A stretch of DNA of 64,000 nucleotides from Chloroflexota bacterium. GTDB taxonomy: Bacteria; Chloroflexota; Anaerolineae; Anaerolineales; UBA11579. The position numbers and the translations under genes are program-made. The number at the start of each line of letters is the position of its first letter. The stretch's first letter is position 1. Below the pieces are notes generated by a model. That model did no database searches. It saw only the letters and a list, made by a program, of their open reading frames with translations, and had not been told where the DNA came from. This document shows positions 28,032 through 36,122 of the stretch, piece by piece. Location of the stretch: assembly GCA_018662365.1 (NCBI GenBank), contig JABJGH010000053.1:1-64000 (forward strand), read 5' to 3'.

Positions 28032-29333
28032 ATGGAGCGATTCTTATTTGAAACATCAGAATTCCCAAAAATCGTAGCTGAAAATATTAATGGAAGTTTG
28101 AGAATTAAGGGATGGGACCGAAACACTTTCCGAATTGATACAGATTCTCCCAACTCAGCTAACGTGGATCAGGACGGGAATACATTTAACGTTAATTCAA
28201 AGTCTGGATGTTTGTTTAGGGTTCCTTTAGAAAGTGAGATCATCGTTGAAAATGTAAGCGGGGATCTGACTATTAAATCAATTGAAAATTCATTAAACCT
28301 CGAAAACATAAATGGCCAAGTAATCCTCAAGAGTGTTGGATCCACTACATTAGAAAAAGTAAAAGGGAATTTCTCTTCTAAGCATATTGAAGGTGATCTC
28401 AAAATTGAATCCGCAAATGGCAATGTGATGATCCGAGATGTGGAAGGGAAAATTATCCTTGAAGATGGAAAGGGGAACTTTAATTTCAGCGGCATTAGCG
28501 GGGACGTTGATATAAAAACAAAAGGGAATGCAAATGTTACCCTTGAACTCGATTTTGATGGCACATACAACATTGAAGCGGGTGGCAACATTGTCTGCCA
28601 AATTGAATCTACGATTAATGCAAACGTAAAATTTAGCAGCAAGGCAAATTCAATTCGAATTGATACAAGGGATCAAAACGAAATTTTTGCAAATAAAGAA
28701 TTCGAAATAAATCCTGAAGATGGAGACTGCAAGATTCAATTGACTGCAGTTGGAAAGATCGAATATATCGAACTGGGAAAACACGATCATACTTCGAGCT
28801 CATTTGGTTTTGAACATTTAGATAACTTAAATAATGTTGGGGAAAACCTTAATTCTCTTGCTGACGGTATTACCCAACAGGTTTCTGAGAACTTGGGGAA
28901 ATCGATAAATTCCATTACCGACCAGATCAGTTTGATTATGGACAATATTGGCAAGAATAAAACGGTCACAGAAAATGCACGCAAAACATTAAAAATAAAA
29001 CAACGAGAATTGCGCGAATTGACCAAAGCACAACGGGATGTACTTAGGAAATCCAGAAAGGAGACTGGTTCGGACAAAAAAGGATCTAGGCATCGTAGGG
29101 ATATTAGATTTCACGCATTTCACCAAGAGGAAAAAAATGTAGATCCAGTAAGTGACGAAGAAAGACAATTTATTTTACAAATGCTTCAAGACAAAAAGAT
29201 TGATATTAATCAGGCTGAGGAACTGCTGGCAGCGCTAGAAGGAAAAGTACCAGAAATACTAGAATCTGCGAAGAGTGAAAGTACCGCTGAGGGGCAAGAC
29301 AACCCTGAAGAAACAAATGATGAAAGCAAATAA
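28032..29333 (+). CDS. DUF4097-type beta-helix protein with C-terminal SHOCT-like motif (YvlB-like)
   Basis: A 433-residue protein starting at MERFLFETSEFPKI, 1 bp after the DUF2089 stop with GAGG upstream. Residues about 15-235 consist of short repeated beta turns rich in N-G and G-D steps (IENINGQVILKSV-like, VKGNFSSKHIEGDLKIESAN), the adhesin-like DUF4097 solenoid. Residues about 260-345 are a coiled coil, then a Lys/Arg-rich stretch (SRKETGSDKKGSRHRRD). A helical motif RQFILQMLQDKKIDINQAEE ends the folded part. No signal peptide, so it appears cytosolic. Related YvlB in Bacillus belongs to an envelope-stress regulon; the molecular function is unknown. Confidence 0.82.
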   Translation: MERFLFETSEFPKIVAENINGSLRIKGWDRNTFRIDTDSPNSANVDQDGNTFNVNSKSGCLFRVPLESEIIVENVSGDLTIKSIENSLNLENINGQVILKSVGSTTLEKVKGNFSSKHIEGDLKIESANGNVMIRDVEGKIILEDGKGNFNFSGISGDVDIKTKGNANVTLELDFDGTYNIEAGGNIVCQIESTINANVKFSSKANSIRIDTRDQNEIFANKEFEINPEDGDCKIQLTAVGKIEYIELGKHDHTSSSFGFEHLDNLNNVGENLNSLADGITQQVSENLGKSINSITDQISLIMDNIGKNKTVTENARKTLKIKQRELRELTKAQRDVLRKSRKETGSDKKGSRHRRDIRFHAFHQEEKNVDPVSDEERQFILQMLQDKKIDINQAEELLAALEGKVPEILESAKSESTAEGQDNPEETNDESK

Positions 29334-29358
29334 ACCCGCCAGGATATTGGAGATATAA

Positions 29359-30120
29359 ATGTCAGATTTTATAAATATTCTCGAAAAAATCGAATCTGGA
29401 GAAATAACCGCCGACGAAGGCGCCAGACTTATGCTAGAAACAAAGAATATGGAGAATAGTCAATCCTCTGATTCTAAGGTTATTAAAGATATTGAAATAT
29501 TGGATCTCATCGAAAAGGGAGAATTATCAATTGAAGAAGGGTTGGAAAAATTTAGCAACCTAGAAGGATCAACTATATCCAATAGTCCTATGGATATTTC
29601 CTCAGATGAGAAGGGAAAGAGCGAAAATCAATCCAGCCATCAGTCCATGCCAATCACCGATATTGAAATACGGAAATGGCAAAATTGGTGGACCATCCCA
29701 GTCTTTCTCGGCTTCTCATTTGCAACCCTTTCTGCATATTGGATGAATTCAATTTATGAAAATTCGGGTACTACTTTTTGGTTCTATTTTTCGTGGATCC
29801 CCCTATTCCTGGGCATTGCCATCATGGCATTTTCATGGCCAAGTCCGAACAGAACTTGGGTCCATATTAGGGTAAAACAAGCATATGGACAAAAACCTGA
29901 AAAGATTTCAATTAGTTTACCTATTCCACTAAAATTTGTTTCTTGGGCAATAAGAATAGCAAAAACATATGGTCCAGAAAAACAATTAGCCATGATCGAT
30001 GAAGTGGCGATTGATGAATTATTATCGGGGTTTAGCAAATCTGCAAACAAAGGTACACCATTTTTTGTAGAAGTTGCTGAGGGTGATAATGGTGAAAGAG
30101 TAGAAATATACGTTGGATAG
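29359..30120 (+). CDS. Membrane protein with two N-terminal SHOCT-like motifs
   Basis: A 253-residue protein. The motif occurs twice at the N-terminus: INILEKIESGEITADEGARL (about residues 4-23) and IEILDLIEKGELSIEEGLEK (about 46-65). Two membrane helices follow (about 112-130 and 137-158), then a cytoplasmic-type domain with IRVKQAYGQKPEKISISLP and a helix PLKFVSWAIRIAKTYG. That domain resembles the C-terminal part of the next protein (VSVNLPLSLVDAGLNIA), suggesting a common fold. GGAG precedes the start. Function unknown. Confidence 0.78.
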   Translation: MSDFINILEKIESGEITADEGARLMLETKNMENSQSSDSKVIKDIEILDLIEKGELSIEEGLEKFSNLEGSTISNSPMDISSDEKGKSENQSSHQSMPITDIEIRKWQNWWTIPVFLGFSFATLSAYWMNSIYENSGTTFWFYFSWIPLFLGIAIMAFSWPSPNRTWVHIRVKQAYGQKPEKISISLPIPLKFVSWAIRIAKTYGPEKQLAMIDEVAIDELLSGFSKSANKGTPFFVEVAEGDNGERVEIYVG

Positions 30121-30140
30121 TATATATAGGAGAAGTAATT

Positions 30141-30518
30141 ATGGCAACCACAGAAGAAAGAATGAAAATATTGCAAATGATCCAGGATGAAAAAGTTTCA
30201 GCCGAAGATGGCGCAAAATTATTAGCCGCCCTTTCTGAAAGTAAAAGTCGTAGGTCTCAAAACATTAACCGCAATACCGAAGGACGCTATATGCGAGTTC
30301 GTGTTACCGACATGTCCACCGGGAAAACCAAGGTGAGCGTTAATTTGCCTCTTTCATTGGTAGATGCCGGATTAAATATCGCTTCAAATTTCATTCCTGA
30401 CATGAATGGCGACAGCATGGAAGGTGTTTCAGAAGCAATTCGAAACGGAATGACTGGATTAGTTGTAGACGTTGAAGACCTTGAGGATGGAGAACACATT
30501 CAAGTTTTCATTGAATGA
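30141..30518 (+). CDS. Small soluble SHOCT-like domain protein
   Basis: A 125-residue protein beginning with the motif RMKILQMIQDEKVSAEDGAK (about residues 7-26), followed by a Ser/Arg linker. A compact domain follows (about 48-125): MRVRVTDMSTGKTKVSVNLP, a helix LSLVDAGLNIASNF, and a C-terminal strand pair ending DGEHIQVFIE. The start has AGGAG. This looks like the stand-alone version of the C-terminal domain of the preceding membrane protein, so the two may interact. I know no function for the family. Confidence 0.78.
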   Translation: MATTEERMKILQMIQDEKVSAEDGAKLLAALSESKSRRSQNINRNTEGRYMRVRVTDMSTGKTKVSVNLPLSLVDAGLNIASNFIPDMNGDSMEGVSEAIRNGMTGLVVDVEDLEDGEHIQVFIE

Positions 30519-30531
30519 TCCTGGAGAAATT

Positions 30532-31074
30532 ATGCCACAAGTAGTAATTGAAAATACCTCAACAATAAAATCTGAGCGGAAGGTGACCATTACCAGCACA
30601 ATTGGGGAAATGAACCATTCCCCTTCCGATTCTGACCATATCAACATTAAAGTAATTAATCAATCTGGGTCAGTTCAACTCATTTTCGATTCCCCTCTTA
30701 AAACAATCGTAGAAACTGGCGATCATAATTCAAGGATAAATTTATTAGGATCGAATGCTGAAATTATATTAAATGATAATGGTGATAAGATCACTATTTC
30801 AAAAATATCAGGAAAAATAATTGCAAAAATCCGTGAGTTTGAGATCAATGATCAGGGAGTTGATCATTCCATCCAAAAACATTCAGCATCAGACCATATT
30901 AATATTCAATTCGACAAAACTGCAAGAAGTCAAACCTCGCCAATTGTTGTTCTAGTTCAAGCGAAATGGAACTTGTTTACAGAATGGTTGAGAAAATATC
31001 GAAATCTAATTACCCCAAAAGCAGACTTACATCATGGGGCTTCAAATATTTATCTTGATAGATTTAATTTCTAG
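30532..31074 (+). CDS. Hypothetical beta-rich protein, last gene of the SHOCT-like operon
   Basis: A 180-residue protein starting at MPQVVIENTSTI; CTGGAG 8 bp upstream supports this start 13 bp after the previous stop, while a longer frame overlapping that gene is less likely. The first 120 residues are short beta strands with Asn/Gly/Asp turns (VINQSGSVQLIFDSP, INLLGSNAEIILNDNGDKI), similar in style to the DUF4097 solenoid. A helix with WNLFTEWLRKYRN and a polar tail follow. No SHOCT-like motif, signal peptide or membrane segment. Unknown function. Confidence 0.7.
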   Translation: MPQVVIENTSTIKSERKVTITSTIGEMNHSPSDSDHINIKVINQSGSVQLIFDSPLKTIVETGDHNSRINLLGSNAEIILNDNGDKITISKISGKIIAKIREFEINDQGVDHSIQKHSASDHINIQFDKTARSQTSPIVVLVQAKWNLFTEWLRKYRNLITPKADLHHGASNIYLDRFNF

Positions 31075-31120
31075 ATCTGAAAAATTGTTTTTCACAATAT
31101 GAATATAAGATTCATTATCA

Positions 31121-31149
31121 AAAAAAATGCCCAATTTTGGGCTTTTTTT
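31121..31149. terminator. Bidirectional terminator between the SHOCT-like operon and the orphan regulator
   Basis: GCCCAATTTTGGGC flanked by seven A on one side and seven T on the other. It overlaps the last bases of the minus-strand regulator gene. Confidence 0.85.
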
Positions 31150-31894
31150 ATACATCCAATCTATAACCAATTCCTCGAATTGTTGTGAGTAATTTTGGCT
31201 TTTTAGGGTCTTTTTCAATGGCCTCTCTTAGCCAACTAATGTGAACATCTAAAGTTCTCGTATCCCCCGTATAATTTGTACGCCAGACTTTTTTAAATAG
31301 ATCATCTCGTTTCACAACTTCCCCCTGAAACTCCAATAACATTTTCAGTAGTCTCATCAATCTTGGCGTCAGAGATGTTTTCTTGCCGTAACAAGTCACT
31401 TGCTTTCGGTCACTATTTATCTTTATGGGTCCTGCAACAACTATTTTTTTCTCATCGGCGGGCAACATCGGCTCAATCCGGTTGACCAATTTTCTCGAAG
31501 TAAAGGGCAGGACTAAATTTGTATTTGCACAATTATCGTTTCGAATATTTTTTTCTGGATCAGAAATCATCATGATTGGCAAACCATTAGCCATTTCACG
31601 AATTGAATTACATATTCTTTTGCCACTGGTTCTCATCGATGCGGCATCAATTATCACCAAAGCAGGTTCCTCACTATCAATATAATCCAATGCCGCCTTT
31701 CCATTGGAAACAATATCCACAAAAAATCCTTTTTTGCGTAAAGAGGGAATAAAAATAGGATCGCTTGTCCAGCGACCTTCTACCCATAATATTTTTGCTT
31801 CATTTGTCTTCTTGGATTTTTTTGGCATTCTGATATTATTTACCTTGTTTATCTTAAAATATTGGTGAATTACCTTAAAATTTTCAAATCCCAT
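31148..31894 (-). CDS. Orphan OmpR/PhoB-type regulator with a degenerate receiver domain
   Basis: Up to 248 residues from ATG 31894; an internal ATG at 31828 gives 226. The receiver domain (about residues 30-145) has the phosphoacceptor-like Asp (ALVIIDAASM), but the acidic pair is reduced to VEG and the conserved Lys of the K-P-F motif is Leu (LVLPF). The C-terminal winged helix (about 155-245) is well conserved: LTPRLMRLLKMLLEFQGEVV, DVHISWLREAIEKDP and a final TIRGIGYRLDV. No histidine kinase gene is near. The altered pocket suggests control without phosphorylation. It faces the SHOCT-like operon. Confidence 0.85.
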   Translation of the reverse strand: MGFENFKVIHQYFKINKVNNIRMPKKSKKTNEAKILWVEGRWTSDPIFIPSLRKKGFFVDIVSNGKAALDYIDSEEPALVIIDAASMRTSGKRICNSIREMANGLPIMMISDPEKNIRNDNCANTNLVLPFTSRKLVNRIEPMLPADEKKIVVAGPIKINSDRKQVTCYGKKTSLTPRLMRLLKMLLEFQGEVVKRDDLFKKVWRTNYTGDTRTLDVHISWLREAIEKDPKKPKLLTTIRGIGYRLDV

Positions 31895-31903
31895 AGTGGA
31901 AAG

Positions 31904-31932
31904 ATTATACTAGAAAATTTTCCAATTTACAA
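31904..31932 (-). promoter_or_regulatory. Promoter of the orphan regulator, nearly leaderless
   Basis: On the minus strand TTGTAA (31932-31927), 17-bp spacer, TATAAT (31909-31904). The predicted start at about 31897 lies 3 nt before ATG 31894, which supports the longer reading frame as a leaderless start. Confidence 0.6.
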
Positions 31933-32000
31933 ACAAATTTATATTTATTCATTCATTGACCTTTCTTTTTTTTAAAATTCCCATATTTTTTTGTAATTAG

Positions 32001-32030
32001 TTGCATCAGTTCTGCAACCCATGCTAAAAT
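32001..32030 (+). promoter_or_regulatory. Promoter of the nuclease-dnaB operon
   Basis: TTGCAT (32001-32006), 18-bp spacer, TAAAAT (32025-32030) preceded by TGC. TTGCA and TGCAA (32001-32005 and 32013-32017) form a small inverted repeat next to the -35. Confidence 0.5.
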
Positions 32031-32094
32031 AATAAGCTAGATAAAACCTTCAATTATTCAAATTACCATCCATAATTGGAATGGAGCAAAAAAA

Positions 32095-32691
32095 ATGTCC
32101 GACATGATCGAAGTTGTAATTGACAGCATCCGAGTAGGGTTGATGTCTCAACAAAGAGTGGTGATTTTAAGGGAAAAAACTGACGAAAGATACCTAGCAA
32201 TTTGGATTGATCCTTATATGGCGGAACAAATTACTTTCGCCCTTCAAGAAGTTGAAGTTGCACGCCCAATGTCTCATGATCTGATGAGAAACCTTTTACA
32301 ATCCCTGGACGCAAGAGTTGTTAGAGTAGAAATAAACTCCCTCTCTGGTGAAGTTTTCTATGGAAACATCATCGTAGAACAAACCGGGGGGCATCAACTT
32401 AATATTGACTCCCGTCCTTCCGATGCTTTAGCGCTTGCAGTTCGAAGTAATGTCCCTATATACATTTCTAAAGATGTTTTAGATGAAGCAGGAATCACTC
32501 CAGAGGAAGACATTGCAGACGAAACAATTTCCATGGAGACGACATCTCAAGGAGACTTTGCAGATTCTAAACAAAGGGATGATGCTTCTAAAGTAGAGGA
32601 AGACCCAAGTCGGCTTTCAATATTTCAAGATTTCCTAGACGACATAGGCCCCCCTCCTCCTGAAGATGGGGATGAGAAAAAAGACGATTAA
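32095..32691 (+). CDS. Bifunctional nuclease family protein (DUF151)
   Basis: A 198-residue protein. Residues about 5-140 form the DUF151 domain: VVIDSIRVGLMSQQRVVILR, YLAIWIDPYMAEQITFAL, DLMRNLLQSL and NIDSRPSDALALAVRSNVPI, the last being its most conserved part. The acidic C-terminal tail (about 145-198) is low-complexity with Pro/Glu/Asp. Plant and Thermotoga relatives have RNase/DNase activity reported; the in vivo role in bacteria is unclear. Nineteen bp before dnaB, probably cotranscribed with it. Confidence 0.9.
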   Translation: MSDMIEVVIDSIRVGLMSQQRVVILREKTDERYLAIWIDPYMAEQITFALQEVEVARPMSHDLMRNLLQSLDARVVRVEINSLSGEVFYGNIIVEQTGGHQLNIDSRPSDALALAVRSNVPIYISKDVLDEAGITPEEDIADETISMETTSQGDFADSKQRDDASKVEEDPSRLSIFQDFLDDIGPPPPEDGDEKKDD

Positions 32692-32709
32692 AATATCGGA
32701 ATATATTAA

Positions 32710-34086
32710 ATGAGTGACAATTTTTCATCTCAAACAGAAGACCAACCTACCACCCAGGTTGTTCCCCATAGCCGTGAAGCAGAGGAAGCGGTAATTGGCG
32801 CTATCCTAATTAATCCTGATGCCTATTACGATGTGGCTGAATTTTTAAATGGAGCTGATTTTTACATCCATCGCCATAGATGGATTTGGGAAACTTTCAC
32901 TCGGCTACACGAACAAAGAACTCCTATCGATTTCCTCACCGTTTCTGAGGAACTAGATCAGTTAAGCCAACTTGCTGAAATTGGCGGTCCTGCCTATCTA
33001 ACGACCCTTATTAACAATGTACCTACATCCCTCCATGCTGAAGCCTATGGCAGATTGGTTGAGCAAACCGCAACACGTAGGCGAATGATAGAAGCTGCAA
33101 ATAAAATTGCCAAAATTGCTTATCAAGAAGACATCACCGTTGACACCGCTTTGGACCAGGCTGAAAAAGCAGTCTTTGGTGTTAGCGAGCACCGTCTTTC
33201 AACCGACCTTCAACCTATTCAAAAAGTTCTTAGTGATTACTTTGACCAGGTCAGTGATATGGCGGACCGTGGGGAAGACGTTTTAGGAGTGCCATCCGGT
33301 TTTACACATATTGACCGACTCTTAGGTGGTCTACAACCCTCAGATCTTTTGATCATTGCGGGTCGACCCGGGCAGGGCAAAACCAGTTTTATGCTTTCCC
33401 TCGCAAAAAATGCAGCCAGAACAAGTAAAAAACATATTGCAATATTCTCAATGGAAATGTCCAACGAACAGGTTGTACAACGTTTAATTTCACAAGAAAC
33501 AGGGATTGATTCTCAAAGACTGCGGTTAGGAAAGTTAACTGAACATGAATGGGAATTGTTCACTGAGGCAGTGGATTCATTTAGTCGTACAAGGATCTTT
33601 CTAGATGATACCCCAGCAATTTCTCCAACCCAAATGCGTGCAAAATGTCGGCGCTTGCACCTCGAACACCGTTTAGATCTTGTCATCGTTGACTATTTGC
33701 AATTAATGCGCGGGGATCAGTATAACGATAATCGTGTGCAAGAAGTATCAAATATTTCTAGAAACTTAAAAGTCCTTGCCCGCGAACTCAATGTACCTGT
33801 CTTGGCAGCTGCACAGCTCTCCCGTGCGGTCGAGCAAAGAGCCGATAAAAAACCAATTCTTTCAGATCTTCGTGAATCTGGCTCACTTGAGCAGGACGCC
33901 GATATTGTGATGTTTATCTATCGAGAAGACAAGGACAATCCTGATAGTCCAATGAAGAATGTGACCGAAATCATCATATCTAAACATCGAAATGGACCCA
34001 CCGGAAGTGCCAAGCTTGTGTTTAGAGAAGAACTTGCTCAATTTGTGGATGCAGAAATGCGATATACCGATGTATCCGAGATCTAA
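32710..34086 (+). CDS. dnaB: Replicative DNA helicase
   Basis: A 458-residue hexameric helicase. The N-terminal domain (about 20-120) starts PHSREAEEAVIGAILINPDA. The RecA-like domain has Walker A GRPGQGKTSF, FSMEMSNEQVVQRLIS, Walker B LVIVDYLQLMRGD, LSRAVEQRADKKPILSDLRE and the arginine-finger region ISKHRNGPTG. It unwinds DNA ahead of the replisome. No intein. It is followed 14 bp later by two genes that look like its loaders. Confidence 0.97.
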   Translation: MSDNFSSQTEDQPTTQVVPHSREAEEAVIGAILINPDAYYDVAEFLNGADFYIHRHRWIWETFTRLHEQRTPIDFLTVSEELDQLSQLAEIGGPAYLTTLINNVPTSLHAEAYGRLVEQTATRRRMIEAANKIAKIAYQEDITVDTALDQAEKAVFGVSEHRLSTDLQPIQKVLSDYFDQVSDMADRGEDVLGVPSGFTHIDRLLGGLQPSDLLIIAGRPGQGKTSFMLSLAKNAARTSKKHIAIFSMEMSNEQVVQRLISQETGIDSQRLRLGKLTEHEWELFTEAVDSFSRTRIFLDDTPAISPTQMRAKCRRLHLEHRLDLVIVDYLQLMRGDQYNDNRVQEVSNISRNLKVLARELNVPVLAAAQLSRAVEQRADKKPILSDLRESGSLEQDADIVMFIYREDKDNPDSPMKNVTEIIISKHRNGPTGSAKLVFREELAQFVDAEMRYTDVSEI

Positions 34087-34100
34087 GAAAAGTATTCAAG

Positions 34101-34769
34101 ATGAAAAAATTTGAAGGTTTTCCAGTTCATTTCAATTTCACCAGAGTACCTTCCCCCTTTGTTACTGAAATTCTCCCAGAAATAGAACATCTTGGGGAGC
34201 TAATAATTTCACTTTATTATTTTTGGCGAATCGAACAAATGGAAGGGGATTTTAGATACGTCAGAAAAAAAGATATTTTCCAAGATGAAAAACTAATTTC
34301 AAAAATAGGTATTGAGGAATTAGAAATTGGATTAAATAAAGCAGTGGATCGAGGTACTTTATTAATTTGCCAGATCGAAATTGATGGAGTAATAACTGAC
34401 CTGATATTCGTGAATACCGAACGAGGGAAAAATGCTATAACGGCAATAGCAGATGGGCTTTGGACGCCAACCGGGGACCCTGAAGTGCCAATTTCGTTAG
34501 ACATGGATAGACCAAATATTTTTCGGCTATACGAAGAAAATATTGGTCCCCTGACCCCACTTATTGGGGATGCACTAAAAGATGCAGAGAAAATTTTTCC
34601 GTCTGATTGGATCATGGAAGCTATCGGAAAATCTGTCGAAAATAATGCCAGAAGTTGGCGATATGTTTTAGCAATTCTAGAAAGATGGCAAGAAGAAGGT
34701 AAAAATGTCCAAACCCAAGAAAATCGAAGAAGTTCTGAAAAAGACCGCAAAAAATATACCGAATGGTAA
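34101..34769 (+). CDS. DnaD-like replication protein
   Basis: A 222-residue protein. The N-terminal part (about 1-120) looks like a winged-helix region. The C-terminal DnaD domain (about 140-200) has TPLIGDALKDAEKIFPSDWI then NNARSWRYVLAILERWQEEG, where the Y..ILxxW motif is diagnostic. In Firmicutes, DnaD helps DnaB/DnaI bring the helicase to origins and stalled forks. Here it sits between the helicase gene and an AAA+ loader gene, which supports that job. Its last 65 nt overlap the loader gene in another frame. Confidence 0.88.
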   Translation: MKKFEGFPVHFNFTRVPSPFVTEILPEIEHLGELIISLYYFWRIEQMEGDFRYVRKKDIFQDEKLISKIGIEELEIGLNKAVDRGTLLICQIEIDGVITDLIFVNTERGKNAITAIADGLWTPTGDPEVPISLDMDRPNIFRLYEENIGPLTPLIGDALKDAEKIFPSDWIMEAIGKSVENNARSWRYVLAILERWQEEGKNVQTQENRRSSEKDRKKYTEW

Positions 34770-36075
34770 GTTTGCAGATTCTCCAATTCCAATTAAATCT
34801 GTAGGCGACCCTGATTGCCCACATTGCAAAGGCTTAGGTTATTTGGGCATGGATCATCCCGTGGGTCACCCGAACTTTGGGGAAGTGGAAATTTGCTCCT
34901 GCCGCGCAGAAGAAATTTCAGAATTAAACCAAAATCGTCTTTATGCTTTAAGTAATTTAAAAGAATTAAGAGAATTAACTTTCGAAAATTTCAATCCGAG
35001 AGGAAGGGTTGGGCTCAGACCCGTTCAGGCTGAATCCCTAGAATTAGCTCATACCCATGCCAAACAATTTGCTGGCAACATGAACGGTTGGTTGGTCTTA
35101 CAAGGCATTTATGGTTCGGGAAAAACTCATCTAGCCGCTGCCATTTCCAATTTTGTCGTAGACTTGGGAATTCAATCCATTTTCCTAACCGTTCCCGATC
35201 TTTTGGACACCTTAAGATTTACGTATGACAACCCAAATGAATCCTTTGAAAATAAGTTTGATGAAATTAGAAATACACCCCTCCTGATATTAGATGATTT
35301 TGGGACCCAAAATGCAACAGAATGGGCTCAGGAAAAATTATTCCAGATCATAAACTTTCGTTATATCAATAAATTACCTTTGGTTATTACAACCAATCTA
35401 GACATGAAAGATATTGAAGGGCGAATAAGATCAAGATTAGAAGATCCTGAACTAGTCACAAAGGTAAATATTCAGGCGCCAGACTATCGAAATCCCATGG
35501 ATGACCGAGGGGATAATCGACTTTCTACATTACACCTCCATGGCGATCAAACCTTTGCAAATTTTCAATCTAGAAAAAATAAGGGGCTTCCTAAAGAACA
35601 TTTAACCAATTTGCAGGAAGCTATAGATCAAGCCACAAAATATGCCGAATCTCCTAATGGATGGATTGTTTTCACTGGTACATATGGTTCTGGAAAAACC
35701 CATCTCGCCGCCGCGATTGCAAATTATCAATTAGACTTAGGTTTCTCACCCTCCTTTATTGTTGTACCAGACTTATTAGATCATTTAAGGGCCACGTTCA
35801 ATCCCAAAAGTTCTGTTAGTTATGACAGATTATTCGATGACATAAAGAAAACTAAATTATTGATACTGGATGATCTAGGTACCCAATCTGCCACCCCTTG
35901 GGCGAAAGAAAAACTATATCAATTATTCAATCACCGTTATGCAGCTAAGCTCGCAACAGTGATAACAACATCAGATTATATTAAGGAAATTGATCCAAGA
36001 ATAGAAAGCCGGATGCAAGATAATAGATTATGCAAGATTGTACCAATTACAGCCCCGGGGTTCACCGGGAAATAA
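34705..36075 (+). CDS. Helicase-loader-like protein with zinc module and two tandem DnaC/DnaI-type AAA+ domains
   Basis: A 456-residue protein. Residues about 35-67 form a zinc module (CPHCKGLGYLG, then CSC). Two complete AAA+ ATPase domains follow: first Walker A YGSGKTHLAAAISN (about 137-150), Walker B LLILDDFGTQ, Arg-rich RIRSRLED; second Walker A YGSGKTHLAAAIANY (about 333-347), Walker B LLILDDLGTQ, RIESRMQD. Known loaders DnaC and DnaI have one such domain. AAGAAGG supports the start inside the dnaD-like gene; no later Met precedes the zinc module. The gene order dnaB, dnaD-like, loader points to replication initiation or restart. Confidence 0.88.
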   Translation: MSKPKKIEEVLKKTAKNIPNGKFADSPIPIKSVGDPDCPHCKGLGYLGMDHPVGHPNFGEVEICSCRAEEISELNQNRLYALSNLKELRELTFENFNPRGRVGLRPVQAESLELAHTHAKQFAGNMNGWLVLQGIYGSGKTHLAAAISNFVVDLGIQSIFLTVPDLLDTLRFTYDNPNESFENKFDEIRNTPLLILDDFGTQNATEWAQEKLFQIINFRYINKLPLVITTNLDMKDIEGRIRSRLEDPELVTKVNIQAPDYRNPMDDRGDNRLSTLHLHGDQTFANFQSRKNKGLPKEHLTNLQEAIDQATKYAESPNGWIVFTGTYGSGKTHLAAAIANYQLDLGFSPSFIVVPDLLDHLRATFNPKSSVSYDRLFDDIKKTKLLILDDLGTQSATPWAKEKLYQLFNHRYAAKLATVITTSDYIKEIDPRIESRMQDNRLCKIVPITAPGFTGK

Positions 36076-36122
36076 TTTAAAGGTTTTCTTCACTTCTCCT
36101 AAATTAATAGGTTAATTAACCC

